From Burkholderiaceae bacterium (lineage in GTDB: Bacteria > Pseudomonadota > Gammaproteobacteria > Burkholderiales > Burkholderiaceae_E), in contig JAMLIR010000016.1 of the NCBI GenBank assembly GCA_023954045.1, positions 1 through 64,000 on the forward strand: a stretch of 64,000 nt of DNA, in the 5' to 3' direction. The position numbers were made by a program, and so were the translations under genes. This document shows, one piece after another, positions 35,958 through 43,699 of the stretch (positions are counted from its first letter, which is position 1; the number at the start of each line of letters is the position of its first letter). Under the pieces are notes generated by a model. It made no database searches and was not told the DNA's origin. It worked only from the letters and a program-made list of their open reading frames with translations.

Positions 35958-36904
35958 GCGCCTCGCGCGTCTTCGTGACCGGCGCCGGCGGCTACCTCGG
36001 CAGCCAGCTCGTCGCAGCGCTCGCCTCCGCGGGCATCGACGCCGTCGCCGCCGACGTCCGCGAGTGCCCGGCCGAGTGCCGCCTGCCGGGAGTCCGCTAC
36101 CTGCAGGCCGACGTCCGCTCGCCCGGGCTCGCCGCGTCGATGCGCGGATGCGACGTCGTCGTGCACCTCGCGTCGATCGTCACGCCGGGCCCGGGCAGCA
36201 CGCCCGAGTTCGAGTACTCGGTCGACGTGCTCGGCACGCAGAACGTCCTCGAGGCCAGCCTCGCCGCCGGCGTGAAGAAGATCGTCGTCAGCTCCAGCGG
36301 CGCCGCATACGGGTACCACGCCGACAACCCGGCGTGGATCACCGAGGACCAGCCGGTGCGCGGCAACGACGAGTTCGCCTACGCCCGGCACAAGCGCCTG
36401 GTCGAGGAGATGCTCGCCCGCTACCGGGTCGAGCATCCCGAGCTCCTGCAGGTCGTCTTCCGCATCGGCACGATCCTCGGCGAGACCACGCGCAACCAGA
36501 TCACCGACCTGTTCGAGAAGCCGCGCCTGATCGCGATCCGCGGCTCCGACAGCCCGTTCGTGTTCGTCTGGGACCAGGACGTGGTCGGCGCGATCCTGCA
36601 CGCGATCCGCAGCGACCGCGGCGGCGTCTACAACCTCGCCGGCGACGGCGCGCTCAGCGTGCGGCAGATCGCCGACCGGCTGGGCAAGCGCTGCGTCACG
36701 CTGCCCGCGTCGCTGCTCGGTGCCGCGCTCGCGGTGCTGCGGCGCCTCGGGCTCACCCAGTACGGGCCCGAGCAGGTGCGGTTCCTGCGCTACCGGCCGG
36801 TGCTCGACAACACGCGCCTCAAGCGCGACTTCGGGTACCTGCCGCGCCTCACCTCGGCGCAGGTGTTCGACCTCTGGCTGCGGGCGCGCGAGCTGCGTGG
36901 CTGA
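35954..36904 (+). CDS. NAD-dependent epimerase/dehydratase (extended SDR)
   Basis: 316 residues from a GTG at 35954-35956 overlapping the transporter stop by 4 bases. N-terminal VFVTGAGGYLGSQLV is the nucleotide-binding motif, the active-site Ser is in VVSSSGAAYGYHADNPAW, and YxxxK appears as YARHK. Resembles nucleoside-diphosphate-sugar epimerases, but members in such catabolic strings often act on steroid- or terpenoid-like substrates. Followed by another SDR 2 bases later. Confidence 0.85.
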   Translation: MSASRVFVTGAGGYLGSQLVAALASAGIDAVAADVRECPAECRLPGVRYLQADVRSPGLAASMRGCDVVVHLASIVTPGPGSTPEFEYSVDVLGTQNVLEASLAAGVKKIVVSSSGAAYGYHADNPAWITEDQPVRGNDEFAYARHKRLVEEMLARYRVEHPELLQVVFRIGTILGETTRNQITDLFEKPRLIAIRGSDSPFVFVWDQDVVGAILHAIRSDRGGVYNLAGDGALSVRQIADRLGKRCVTLPASLLGAALAVLRRLGLTQYGPEQVRFLRYRPVLDNTRLKRDFGYLPRLTSAQVFDLWLRARELRG

Positions 36905-36906
36905 CG

Positions 36907-37701
36907 ATGCGTGACTTCGACGGCGCGACGGTCGTCGTCAGCGGCGCCGCTGCAGGCCTCGGACGCGCGCTGTGCGAGCGCTTCGGCCGCGCCGGCTCGC
37001 GCATCGTGGCGCTCGACCGCGACGGCGCCGCGCTGCGCGGCGCCGTCGATGCGCTGCAGGCGTCGGGAGTCGCGGCGCTGGGCTGCGACTGCGACGTGAC
37101 CGACGAGGCGGCGTGCCGGCGGGCGATCGAGGCCGGCGCCGCGCACTTCGGCGGCATCGACCTGCTGGTCTGCAACGCGGGGATCTCGCACCACGGCGAG
37201 TTCGCCCGCACGCTGCCCGACGTGATCCGACGCGTGATGGCGGTCAACTTCCTCGGTGCCATGCACTGCACGCACGCGGCGCTCCCCGACCTGCTGGCGC
37301 GGCGTGGCATGGTCATCGCGATCTCGAGCGTCGCCGGCTTCGCCCCGCTGGTCGGCCGCACCGGGTACGCGGCCAGCAAGCACGCGCTGCACGGCTTCTT
37401 CGACAGCCTGCGCAGCGAGGTCTCCCCGGCGGGCGTCGCGGTGATGCTGGTCTGCCCGTCCTTCATCGCGACCGGGATCGACCGCCACGCGCTCGACCCG
37501 TTGGGCAACCCGTTCCGCGGCACCAAGGCGATCGCCGGCAAGCCGGCGACGCCCGCGCAGGTCGCCGAGCGGATCTACGAGGCGGCACGCCGCGAGCGCA
37601 GGCTGCTGCTGCCCGGCGCGACCGCGCGGCTCGCCTGGTGGGTCTCGCGGCTGACGCCGGCCGCCTATGCGCGCATCATGGCGCGCCGCATGCGCACCTG
37701 A
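36907..37701 (+). CDS. Classical short-chain dehydrogenase/reductase
   Basis: 264 residues. Classical SDR with VVSGAAAGLGRALCERF (TGxxxGxG variant beginning with S), NAG in LLVCNAGISHHGEF, catalytic Ser in AISSVAGFAPL and YAASK. The C-terminal stretch (LLPGATARLAWWVSRLTPAAYARIMARRM) is like SDRs with a membrane-associating tail. ATG at 36907-36909, 2 bases after the previous stop. Substrate unknown. Confidence 0.88.
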   Translation: MRDFDGATVVVSGAAAGLGRALCERFGRAGSRIVALDRDGAALRGAVDALQASGVAALGCDCDVTDEAACRRAIEAGAAHFGGIDLLVCNAGISHHGEFARTLPDVIRRVMAVNFLGAMHCTHAALPDLLARRGMVIAISSVAGFAPLVGRTGYAASKHALHGFFDSLRSEVSPAGVAVMLVCPSFIATGIDRHALDPLGNPFRGTKAIAGKPATPAQVAERIYEAARRERRLLLPGATARLAWWVSRLTPAAYARIMARRMRT

Positions 37702-37726
37702 ATCCCCGACGCCACCCGGAGTCCCG

Positions 37727-38590
37727 ATGAGCCCCGGACCGACCATCGCCGCCGAGCTGATCGCGCTGCTCGACGATTTCGCCGTCGCGGCGCCTCTGCC
37801 GCGCGTGCGCGCGCTGCACCTGCCCCGCCCCGAGACGCTGGACAGCCGGCGCGGCGAGTTCTGCGCGCTCGAGCTCGAGGACGGCACGCTGGGACTCGCG
37901 TTCGTCCTCCTCGGTGACACCTGGGCGCGGCTCGGGGCGAGCGACGTCGTCGCCCGCCTGAGCGGCGCCGACGCGTTGCGGCTGGCCCGGGGCTACGCGC
38001 GCGACGACGCGGTCGCTCGCACGCTCGGGATGGCGGCGATCAACGCGCTGAGCCGCTGCATCTTCGACCGCCTCGGCTACGTCGCCCCCGACAGCGCCGA
38101 CTCGATCGGCGAGCTCGACCCGCGCGCCGGCGACCACGTCGGCATGGTCGGCCTGTTCGGGCCGCTGCTCGGGCGCTGCACGGCCGCCGGGGCGCGGGTC
38201 ACGGTGATCGAGTTGCGCGAGGACCTCGTCGGCGAGCACGAGGGCTACCGGGTCACGCTCGACTCGGCCGAGCTCGCGTCGTGCAACAAGGTGCTCTGCA
38301 CGAGCTCGGTGCTGCTCAACGGCACCGCCGACCGCATCCTGCGCCACTGCGCGAGCGCCGCGCAGGTGGCGATGATCGGGCCCGGCGCCGGCTGCCTGCC
38401 CGACCCGCTGTTCGCGCGCGGCGTCACGCTGTTCGGCGGCAGCTGGATCACCGATCCCGGCGCCGTCGTCGATGCGCTGCGCGCGGGCGAGGCCTGGAGC
38501 GCGCACGCGCGCAAGGTCGCGATCCGCCGCAGCGAGTATCCGGGGCTCGCGCGTCTGGCTGCAGGCCCGGCCGGAAACCCGCGACCTTGA
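37727..38590 (+). CDS. DUF4213/DUF364 protein (putative heavy-metal chelation domain)
   Basis: 287 residues. The N-terminal DUF4213-like region is followed by a Rossmann-like DUF364 domain: GDHVGMVGLFGPLLGRCTAAGARVTVIELREDL, then LASCNKVLCTSSVLLNGTADRILRHC and AQVAMIGPGAGCLPDPLFARGVTLFGGSWI. Related proteins sit in nitrogenase or metal-handling loci; here the neighbours are SDRs and a transporter. The several Cys residues (GRC, SCN, LCT, RHC, GC) could bind metal. ATG at 37727-37729. Last gene of the 33.2-38.6 kb run. Confidence 0.75.
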   Translation: MSPGPTIAAELIALLDDFAVAAPLPRVRALHLPRPETLDSRRGEFCALELEDGTLGLAFVLLGDTWARLGASDVVARLSGADALRLARGYARDDAVARTLGMAAINALSRCIFDRLGYVAPDSADSIGELDPRAGDHVGMVGLFGPLLGRCTAAGARVTVIELREDLVGEHEGYRVTLDSAELASCNKVLCTSSVLLNGTADRILRHCASAAQVAMIGPGAGCLPDPLFARGVTLFGGSWITDPGAVVDALRAGEAWSAHARKVAIRRSEYPGLARLAAGPAGNPRP

Positions 38591-38615
38591 CCCGGCCGGG
38601 CGCCGGGGCTAGCCT
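38587..38615 (+). promoter_or_regulatory. Candidate promoter at the end of the DUF364 gene
   Basis: TTGACC (38587-38592), exact 17-base spacer, TAGCCT (38610-38615). If used, the transcript would pass through the terminator at 38772-38805 before the SMUG1-type gene, making that hairpin an attenuator. Evidence is two partial hexamers only. Confidence 0.3.
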
Positions 38616-38771
38616 TGTCCTCGTGACGCACCGGCGCGCGGCCAGCCGCGCCCCGATGCCGACGACTCCGACGGCGGGCCGGTCGCAGAAGCGCCGTGCA
38701 TTCGAATCGATGCGCAGCGCGCCCACGGATCGGCGCGGCCCGAGGAAAGGCAGCCGCTACTCGCGGCTCAT

Positions 38772-38805
38772 GGGGCGCGGCAGCAAACCCGCGCCCCTTT
38801 CTTTT
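38772..38805 (+). terminator. Rho-independent terminator upstream of the SMUG1-type gene
   Basis: GGGGCGCGG (38772-38780), 8-base loop, CCGCGCCCC (38789-38797), then TTTCTTTT: a 9-bp all-GC stem with a U-rich tail, the best intrinsic terminator in the window. It lies 180 bases past the DUF364 stop and only 50 bases before the next gene's start. Confidence 0.75.
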
Positions 38806-38813
38806 GGCCGTTC

Positions 38814-38848
38814 CCCTTCTCCCTTCTCCCTTCTCCCTTCTCCCTTCT
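38814..38848. repeat. Five perfect copies of a 7-bp repeat (CCCTTCT)
   Basis: Units at 38814, 38821, 38828, 38835 and 38842, without mismatch. The array lies within a 43-base pure pyrimidine tract (38811-38853) that stops 3 bases before the ATG of the SMUG1-type gene. A 7-bp unit shifts reading frame and promoter spacing with each copy gained or lost. Confidence 0.9.
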
Positions 38849-38856
38849 CTTCCGCA

Positions 38857-39582
38857 ATGTCCGCCGCCGACCTGATCCACGCCGCCCGCGCGCTCTCGCG
38901 CGCCGTCTCGACGCTGCGCTTCGGCCCGCCGGTCGCGCACGTCTACAACCCGCTCGACTACGCCTGGGCGCCGCACGAAGCCTGGCTGCGCCGCTACGGA
39001 GAGGGACGCAAGCGGGTGGTGTTCGTCGGGATGAACCCCGGCCCCTTCGGCATGATGCAGACCGGCGTCCCGTTCGGCGAGGTTGCCGCCGTGCGCGACT
39101 GGATGGGTGTGCAGGCCCCGGTGCGTCGCCCGGCCGACGAGCACCCGAAGCGACCGATCGAGGGCTTCGACTGCCGGCGTTCCGAGGTCAGCGGCAAGCG
39201 GCTCTGGGGCTGGGCCGCGGCGCGCTTCGGCGCGGCGTCGACGTTCTTCGAGCGCTGCTTCGTCGTCAACTACTGCCCGCTGGTATTCCTCGAGGCGAGC
39301 GGGCGCAACTTCACCCCCGAGAAGCTTCCGGCCGCCGAGCTCGCGCCGCTTCAGGCCGCCTGCGACGCGCACCTTCGCGCCGCGATCGCGACGCTGCAAC
39401 CCGACTGGGCGATCGGCGTCGGAGGCTACGCGATGCGGCGCATCCAGGCGGCGCTGGGCCCGGACGCCCCGGTCCGGATCGACCAGATCCTGCACCCGAG
39501 CCCGGCCAGCCCCGCGGCGAACCGCGGCTGGGCGCCGCAGGTCGACGCGCAACTCGAGCGGCTCGGCGTGTTCGCGAATTGA
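38857..39582 (+). CDS. SMUG1-type uracil-DNA glycosylase
   Basis: 241 residues from the ATG at 38857-38859. Removes uracil and oxidised pyrimidines from DNA. The SMUG1 hallmark VVFVGMNPGPFGMMQTGVPFGE is present at about residues 54-75 with catalytic Asn60, and the DNA-intercalating motif appears as LHPSPASPAANRGW near the C-terminus. Bacterial SMUG1 homologs are about this length. The frame stays open far upstream through the pyrimidine repeat, so an N-terminally extended form from a GTG near 38623 cannot be excluded, but homology begins near the chosen ATG. No purine-rich ribosome site precedes it. Confidence 0.85.
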   Translation: MSAADLIHAARALSRAVSTLRFGPPVAHVYNPLDYAWAPHEAWLRRYGEGRKRVVFVGMNPGPFGMMQTGVPFGEVAAVRDWMGVQAPVRRPADEHPKRPIEGFDCRRSEVSGKRLWGWAAARFGAASTFFERCFVVNYCPLVFLEASGRNFTPEKLPAAELAPLQAACDAHLRAAIATLQPDWAIGVGGYAMRRIQAALGPDAPVRIDQILHPSPASPAANRGWAPQVDAQLERLGVFAN

Positions 39583-39594
39583 CGTTTACGTAAA
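39579..39594 (+). promoter_or_regulatory. LiuR-type operator 1, before liuR
   Basis: TTGACGTTTACGTAAA, containing the perfect 14-bp palindrome CGTTTACGTAAACG (39583-39596). It starts inside the stop codon of the upstream gene and ends 20 bases before the liuR ATG. It is 15/16 identical to operator 2. MerR-family regulators bind such palindromes within their promoters, so autoregulation is likely. Confidence 0.7.
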
Positions 39595-39614
39595 CGGTGG
39601 TCGATGATGCGCGG

Positions 39615-40004
39615 ATGCCGACCTACTCGATCAGCGAGCTCGCACGCGAGTTCGACGTCACGCCGCGCACGATCCGGTTCTACGAGGACCAGGGGCTTCT
39701 CGCGCCGAAGCGCGCCGGGACCGGCGGGCGCCAGCGCGTCTACTCGCAGCGCGACCGCACGCGGCTGAAGCTGACGCTGCGCGGCAAGCGGCTCGGACTG
39801 TCGCTGTCCGAGATCCGCGACCTGGTCGACATGTACGAGTCGCCGGCCGACACCGTCGCCCAGCTGACCCGCTTCCTGGCGGTGCTCGCCCGGCACCGCG
39901 AGACACTGGCGCTGCAGCTGGCCGACCTGCAGGAGACGCTGGCCGAGATCGAAGCGCACGAGGCGCGCGCCCGGACGATGCTCGAGGCGCGCCGGTCCGG
40001 TTGA
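39615..40004 (+). CDS. liuR: MerR-family transcriptional regulator LiuR
   Basis: 129 residues from the ATG at 39615-39617 (a GTG six codons upstream is possible). Winged HTH at residues 3-70 (YSISELAREFDVTPRTIRFYEDQGLLAPKR), then a helical dimerisation arm. No metal-binding cysteines, as expected for LiuR, which controls leucine/isovalerate and fatty-acid catabolic genes. Position at the head of the liu genes and the twin palindromes on both sides support the assignment. Confidence 0.9.
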   Translation: MPTYSISELAREFDVTPRTIRFYEDQGLLAPKRAGTGGRQRVYSQRDRTRLKLTLRGKRLGLSLSEIRDLVDMYESPADTVAQLTRFLAVLARHRETLALQLADLQETLAEIEAHEARARTMLEARRSG

Positions 40005-40010
40005 TTGACG

Positions 40011-40026
40011 TTGACGTTAACGTAAA
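40011..40026 (+). promoter_or_regulatory. LiuR-type operator 2, before the thioesterase-liuA genes
   Basis: TTGACGTTAACGTAAA with a perfect 10-bp core palindrome ACGTTAACGT (40014-40023), 7 bases past the liuR stop and 43 bases before the thioesterase ATG. Overlapping promoter elements can be read: TTGATT (40001-40006) and TAAACT (40023-40028) with a 16-base spacer. Confidence 0.7.
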
Positions 40027-40068
40027 CTACGTCCGGATACCGTGATCCTGCCCGCCGGAGCGCCCGCG

Positions 40069-40536
40069 ATGTCCCGATCCGCCCCCGAAATGCCCGCCGA
40101 GCCCGGCTTCGAGCAGCGCGTGCGCGCGAGCTTCGGCCGGCAGCCCGCGATGGCGCTGATCGGCGCCGAGCTCGTGCGCGTCGCGCCGGGGGAAGTCGAG
40201 ATCGTGCTGCCATACCGGCGCGAAATCACCCAGCAGCACGGGTTCGTGCACGCCGGGATGATCGGCGCGGCGCTCGACTCGGCCTGCGGCTATGCGGCGC
40301 TGACCGTGATGCCGGCGGGTACCGGTATCCTGACGATCGAGTACAAGCTGAACTGCCTGGCGCCCGGCGTCGGCGAACGCATCCGCCTGGTCGGTCGCGT
40401 GCGCAAGCCCGGCCGCACGATCCTGCTCGTGGAAGGCGAAGCGCTGGCGGTCGCCGCCGACGGAACCGCGAAGCTGGTCGCGACGATGACCGCCACCGAG
40501 ATGACGATTCGCGGGCGCGATGGCGTCATCGACTGA
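40069..40536 (+). CDS. PaaI-family thioesterase (hotdog fold)
   Basis: 155 residues from the ATG at 40069-40071 with GGAG 9 bases upstream; a GTG nine codons earlier (40042) is an alternative. Hotdog-fold motif [43 protein letters not shown], the PaaI/YbgC-like active site. Probably hydrolyses stalled acyl-CoA to free CoA during branched-chain catabolism. First gene after operator 2, followed by liuA after 40 bases. Confidence 0.85.
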   Translation: MSRSAPEMPAEPGFEQRVRASFGRQPAMALIGAELVRVAPGEVEIVLPYRREITQQHGFVHAGMIGAALDSACGYAALTVMPAGTGILTIEYKLNCLAPGVGERIRLVGRVRKPGRTILLVEGEALAVAADGTAKLVATMTATEMTIRGRDGVID

Positions 40537-40576
40537 GCACGGACGCAAAGACGGATTCACGCAGGAGAGCCTCGCG

Positions 40577-41764
40577 ATGGTGACGATTCCCGGCCTTCAG
40601 TTCGACCTCGGCGAGGACGTGGCGATGCTGCGCGACTCGCTACAGCAGTTCACCGCGAAGGAGATCACTCCGCGCGCGTACGAGATCGACCGCAGCGACC
40701 AGTTTCCGATGGACCTGTGGCGCAAGCTCGGCGACCTCGGCGTGCTCGGGATGACCGTCTCAGAGGAGTACGGCGGCGCGAACATGGGCTACCTGGCGCA
40801 CATCGTGGCGATGGAGGAGATCTCGCGCGGCTCGGCGTCGGTCGGCCTGTCGTACGGCGCGCACTCGAACCTGTGCGTGAACCAGATCCACCGCAACGGC
40901 ACCGACGAGCAGAAGCGCAAGTACCTGCCGAAGCTGGTCTCGGGCGAGTGGGTCGGCGCGCTGGCGATGTCCGAGCCCAACGCCGGCTCCGACGTCGTGT
41001 CGATGAAGCTGCGCGCCGAGTTCCGCGGCGACCGCTGGATCCTGAACGGCACCAAGATGTGGATCACCAACGGCCCGGACGCCGACGTGCTGGTGGTCTA
41101 CGCAAAGAACGACGTCGAGGCCGGCCCGCGCGGCATGACCGCGTTCCTGATCGAGAAGGGCTTCAAGGGCTTCTCGATCGCGCAGAAGCTCGACAAGCTC
41201 GGCATGCGCGGCAGCCACACCGGCGAGCTGGTGTTCCAGGACTGCGAGGTGCCCGCCGAGAACGTGCTGGGGGGTCTCGGCCGCGGCGTCAACGTGCTGA
41301 TGAGCGGGCTGGACTTCGAGCGCGCGGTGCTCTCGGGCGGACCGCTGGGCATCATGGCGGCGTGCATGGACGTCGTGATCCCGTACGTCCACGAGCGCAA
41401 GCAGTTCGGCCAGCCGATCGGCGAGTTCCAGCTGATGCAGGGCAAGCTCGCCGACATGTATTCGACGATGATGGCCACGCGCGCCTACGTCTACGAGGTC
41501 GGCCGGCAGTGCGACCGCTCGCGCGCCGGGCTGGTCGACGTGCGCAGCCTGCGCAAGGACGCCGCCGGCGCGATCCTGTTCTCGGCCGAGAAGGCCACCT
41601 GGATGGCCGGCGAGGCGATCCAGTGCCTCGGCGGCAACGGCTACATCAACGACTCGCCGACCGGCCGGTTGTGGCGCGACGCCAAGCTCTACGAGATCGG
41701 CGCGGGCACCTCGGAGATCCGCCGGATGCTGATCGGCCGCGAGCTGTTCGCCGAGACGAAGTAG
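40577..41764 (+). CDS. liuA: Isovaleryl-CoA dehydrogenase
   Basis: 395 residues. FAD-dependent oxidation of isovaleryl-CoA to 3-methylcrotonyl-CoA, with electrons passing to ETF. Typical LiuA/IVD sequence: [73 protein letters not shown], and the catalytic-base region [15 protein letters not shown] (Glu in the LDFER motif, as in isovaleryl-CoA dehydrogenases). C-terminal [35 protein letters not shown]. etfAB are not in the window. Confidence 0.94.
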   Translation: MVTIPGLQFDLGEDVAMLRDSLQQFTAKEITPRAYEIDRSDQFPMDLWRKLGDLGVLGMTVSEEYGGANMGYLAHIVAMEEISRGSASVGLSYGAHSNLCVNQIHRNGTDEQKRKYLPKLVSGEWVGALAMSEPNAGSDVVSMKLRAEFRGDRWILNGTKMWITNGPDADVLVVYAKNDVEAGPRGMTAFLIEKGFKGFSIAQKLDKLGMRGSHTGELVFQDCEVPAENVLGGLGRGVNVLMSGLDFERAVLSGGPLGIMAACMDVVIPYVHERKQFGQPIGEFQLMQGKLADMYSTMMATRAYVYEVGRQCDRSRAGLVDVRSLRKDAAGAILFSAEKATWMAGEAIQCLGGNGYINDSPTGRLWRDAKLYEIGAGTSEIRRMLIGRELFAETK

Positions 41765-41790
41765 CGGCGGCCCCGCATCCGGAACGCCCG

Positions 41791-43617
41791 ATGCCGCAGA
41801 GCAGACCCGATCCTGCCGCGATCCCCCGCCCGGACGCAGGCACGGCCGAGCGCAGCGCCGACCGTCCGGCCGCGGTCGCGCAGGCGATCCTCGCCGGGTT
41901 CGACCGCCACTTCGCGCTGACGCGCTACATCGCGCAGCAGGCCAAGGCGCGGTACGAGCGCGGCGACTGGCACGGCATCCGGCGCCTGGCGCGCGACCGC
42001 ATCGCGTTCTACGACCAGCGCGTGCACGAGGCGGTCGAGCGGCTCGAGTCGGAGTTCGCGCTCGGCCAGCGCGGCCAGCGGGTCGCCGACGACTGGCTGT
42101 GGCCGCGCGTGAAGCGCGACTACGTGGCGCTGCTGGCCGAGCACCGCCAGCCCGAGCTCGCCGAGACCTTCTTCAACTCGGTCTGCTGCAACATCCTGCA
42201 CCGCAGCTACTTCCACAACGGCTTCATCTTCGTGCGCCCGGGCGTGTCGACCGAATACCTCGAAGCCGACCGGCCGAGCTGGCGCGTCTACTATCCGCTC
42301 ACCGCAGGGTGGCGGACGGCGTTGCGGCAGATGATCATCGACTTCGGCCTCGCGTGCCCGTTCGTCGACATCGAGCGCGACCTCTCGCTGGTGCAGGCCG
42401 CCGCGCGCGAGCACTTCCCGCCCGGCTTCGCCTACGCCGCCGATTGCCAGCTGCAGGTGCTGCGCACGCTGTTCTTCCGCAACAAGGGCGCCTACCTGAT
42501 CGGCCGCTTCGTCAACGACGGCGAGCTGCTGCCGTTCGCGGTGCCGATCCTGCGCGACTCGCAGGGGCGCCTGTACCTGGACACGGTGCTGTTCGGCAGC
42601 GAGCGGATCGAGGCGCTGTTCAACTTCGCGCGCGCCTACTTCATGGTCGACATGGACGTGCCGTCGGCCTACGTGCGCTTCCTGAAGACGCTGATGCCGA
42701 CCAAGCCGGAATCCGAGCTCTACACGATGCTCGGGTTCCACAAGCAGGGCAAGACGCTGTTCTACCGCGACCTGCTGCAGCACCTGAAGTACTCGCACGA
42801 TCACTTCATCGTCGCGCCCGGCATCAAGGGGCTGGTGATGCTGGTGTTCACGCTGCCGTCGTTCCCGTACGTGTTCAAGGTCATCAAGGACAAGCGCGGC
42901 AAGGAGATCTCGCGCGAGTTCATCCAGTCGCAGTACCAGCTGGTCAAGTTCCACGACCGCGCCGGGCGCATGGCCGACACCTGGGAATACTCCGGCGTGC
43001 CGTTCCCGAAGGACCGCGTCGACCCGCAGCTGCTGGCAGAGCTGAAGGAGTTCGCACCTTCGCAGATCGAGGAGGAAGGCGACGCGATCGTCATCCGCCA
43101 CCTGTACATCGAGCGCCGGATGGTGCCGTTGAACATCTACCTCGAGCGGGCCGACGACGCCGACCGCGAGCACGCGATCATCGAGTACGGCGACGCGATC
43201 AAGCAGATGGTCGCGGCGAACATGTTCCCCGGCGACATGCTGTGGAAGAACTTCGGGATGACGCGCCAGGGGCGGGTCGTGTTCTACGACTACGACGAGG
43301 TCGCCTACATCACCGACTGCAACTTCCGCCGCATCCCGCCGCCGCGCACGCCCGAGGACGAGATGTCTGCCGAGCCGTGGTATTCCGTCGGCCCGCACGA
43401 CGTGTTCCCGGAGGAATTCGGAACGTTCCTGCTCGGCAATCCGCGCGTGCGCGAGCTGTTCATGAAGTACCACGCCGACCTGCTCGACGCCGGCTACTGG
43501 CAGGAACGTCAGCGCCGGATCCGCGAGGGCGAGCTCGACGACGTGTTCCCGTATCCCGAAACGCTGCGCTTCCGCAACCGGCTCGCCGCGCCGTCGTCGA
43601 CCGCGGCCGCCGCATGA
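41791..43617 (+). CDS. aceK: Isocitrate dehydrogenase kinase/phosphatase
   Basis: 608 residues, usual AceK length. Bifunctional enzyme that phosphorylates isocitrate dehydrogenase to divert isocitrate into the glyoxylate shunt, and reverses this. The ATP-binding hallmark APGIKGLVMLVFTLPSFPYVFKVIKD is intact, as are FFNSVCCNILHRSYFHNGFIFVRP and GRVVFYDYDEVAYITDCNFRRIP (kinase-like catalytic Asp region). ATG at 41791-41793, 26 bases after liuA and on the same strand, so probably co-expressed with leucine catabolism. Confidence 0.96.
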   Translation: MPQSRPDPAAIPRPDAGTAERSADRPAAVAQAILAGFDRHFALTRYIAQQAKARYERGDWHGIRRLARDRIAFYDQRVHEAVERLESEFALGQRGQRVADDWLWPRVKRDYVALLAEHRQPELAETFFNSVCCNILHRSYFHNGFIFVRPGVSTEYLEADRPSWRVYYPLTAGWRTALRQMIIDFGLACPFVDIERDLSLVQAAAREHFPPGFAYAADCQLQVLRTLFFRNKGAYLIGRFVNDGELLPFAVPILRDSQGRLYLDTVLFGSERIEALFNFARAYFMVDMDVPSAYVRFLKTLMPTKPESELYTMLGFHKQGKTLFYRDLLQHLKYSHDHFIVAPGIKGLVMLVFTLPSFPYVFKVIKDKRGKEISREFIQSQYQLVKFHDRAGRMADTWEYSGVPFPKDRVDPQLLAELKEFAPSQIEEEGDAIVIRHLYIERRMVPLNIYLERADDADREHAIIEYGDAIKQMVAANMFPGDMLWKNFGMTRQGRVVFYDYDEVAYITDCNFRRIPPPRTPEDEMSAEPWYSVGPHDVFPEEFGTFLLGNPRVRELFMKYHADLLDAGYWQERQRRIREGELDDVFPYPETLRFRNRLAAPSSTAAAA

Positions 43618-43699
43618 GTACCCCTCGTCATCGACAAGCCGGGGCGGATATCGCATCCTTGCATTGCCGATTTCCCCGATCATCCAGCAGGAGGATTCC

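Noticed and set aside
38811-38853. A minus-strand peptide with a REKGEGR repeat
   Set aside because: It is only the antisense translation of the pyrimidine repeat and lacks a start with ribosome site.
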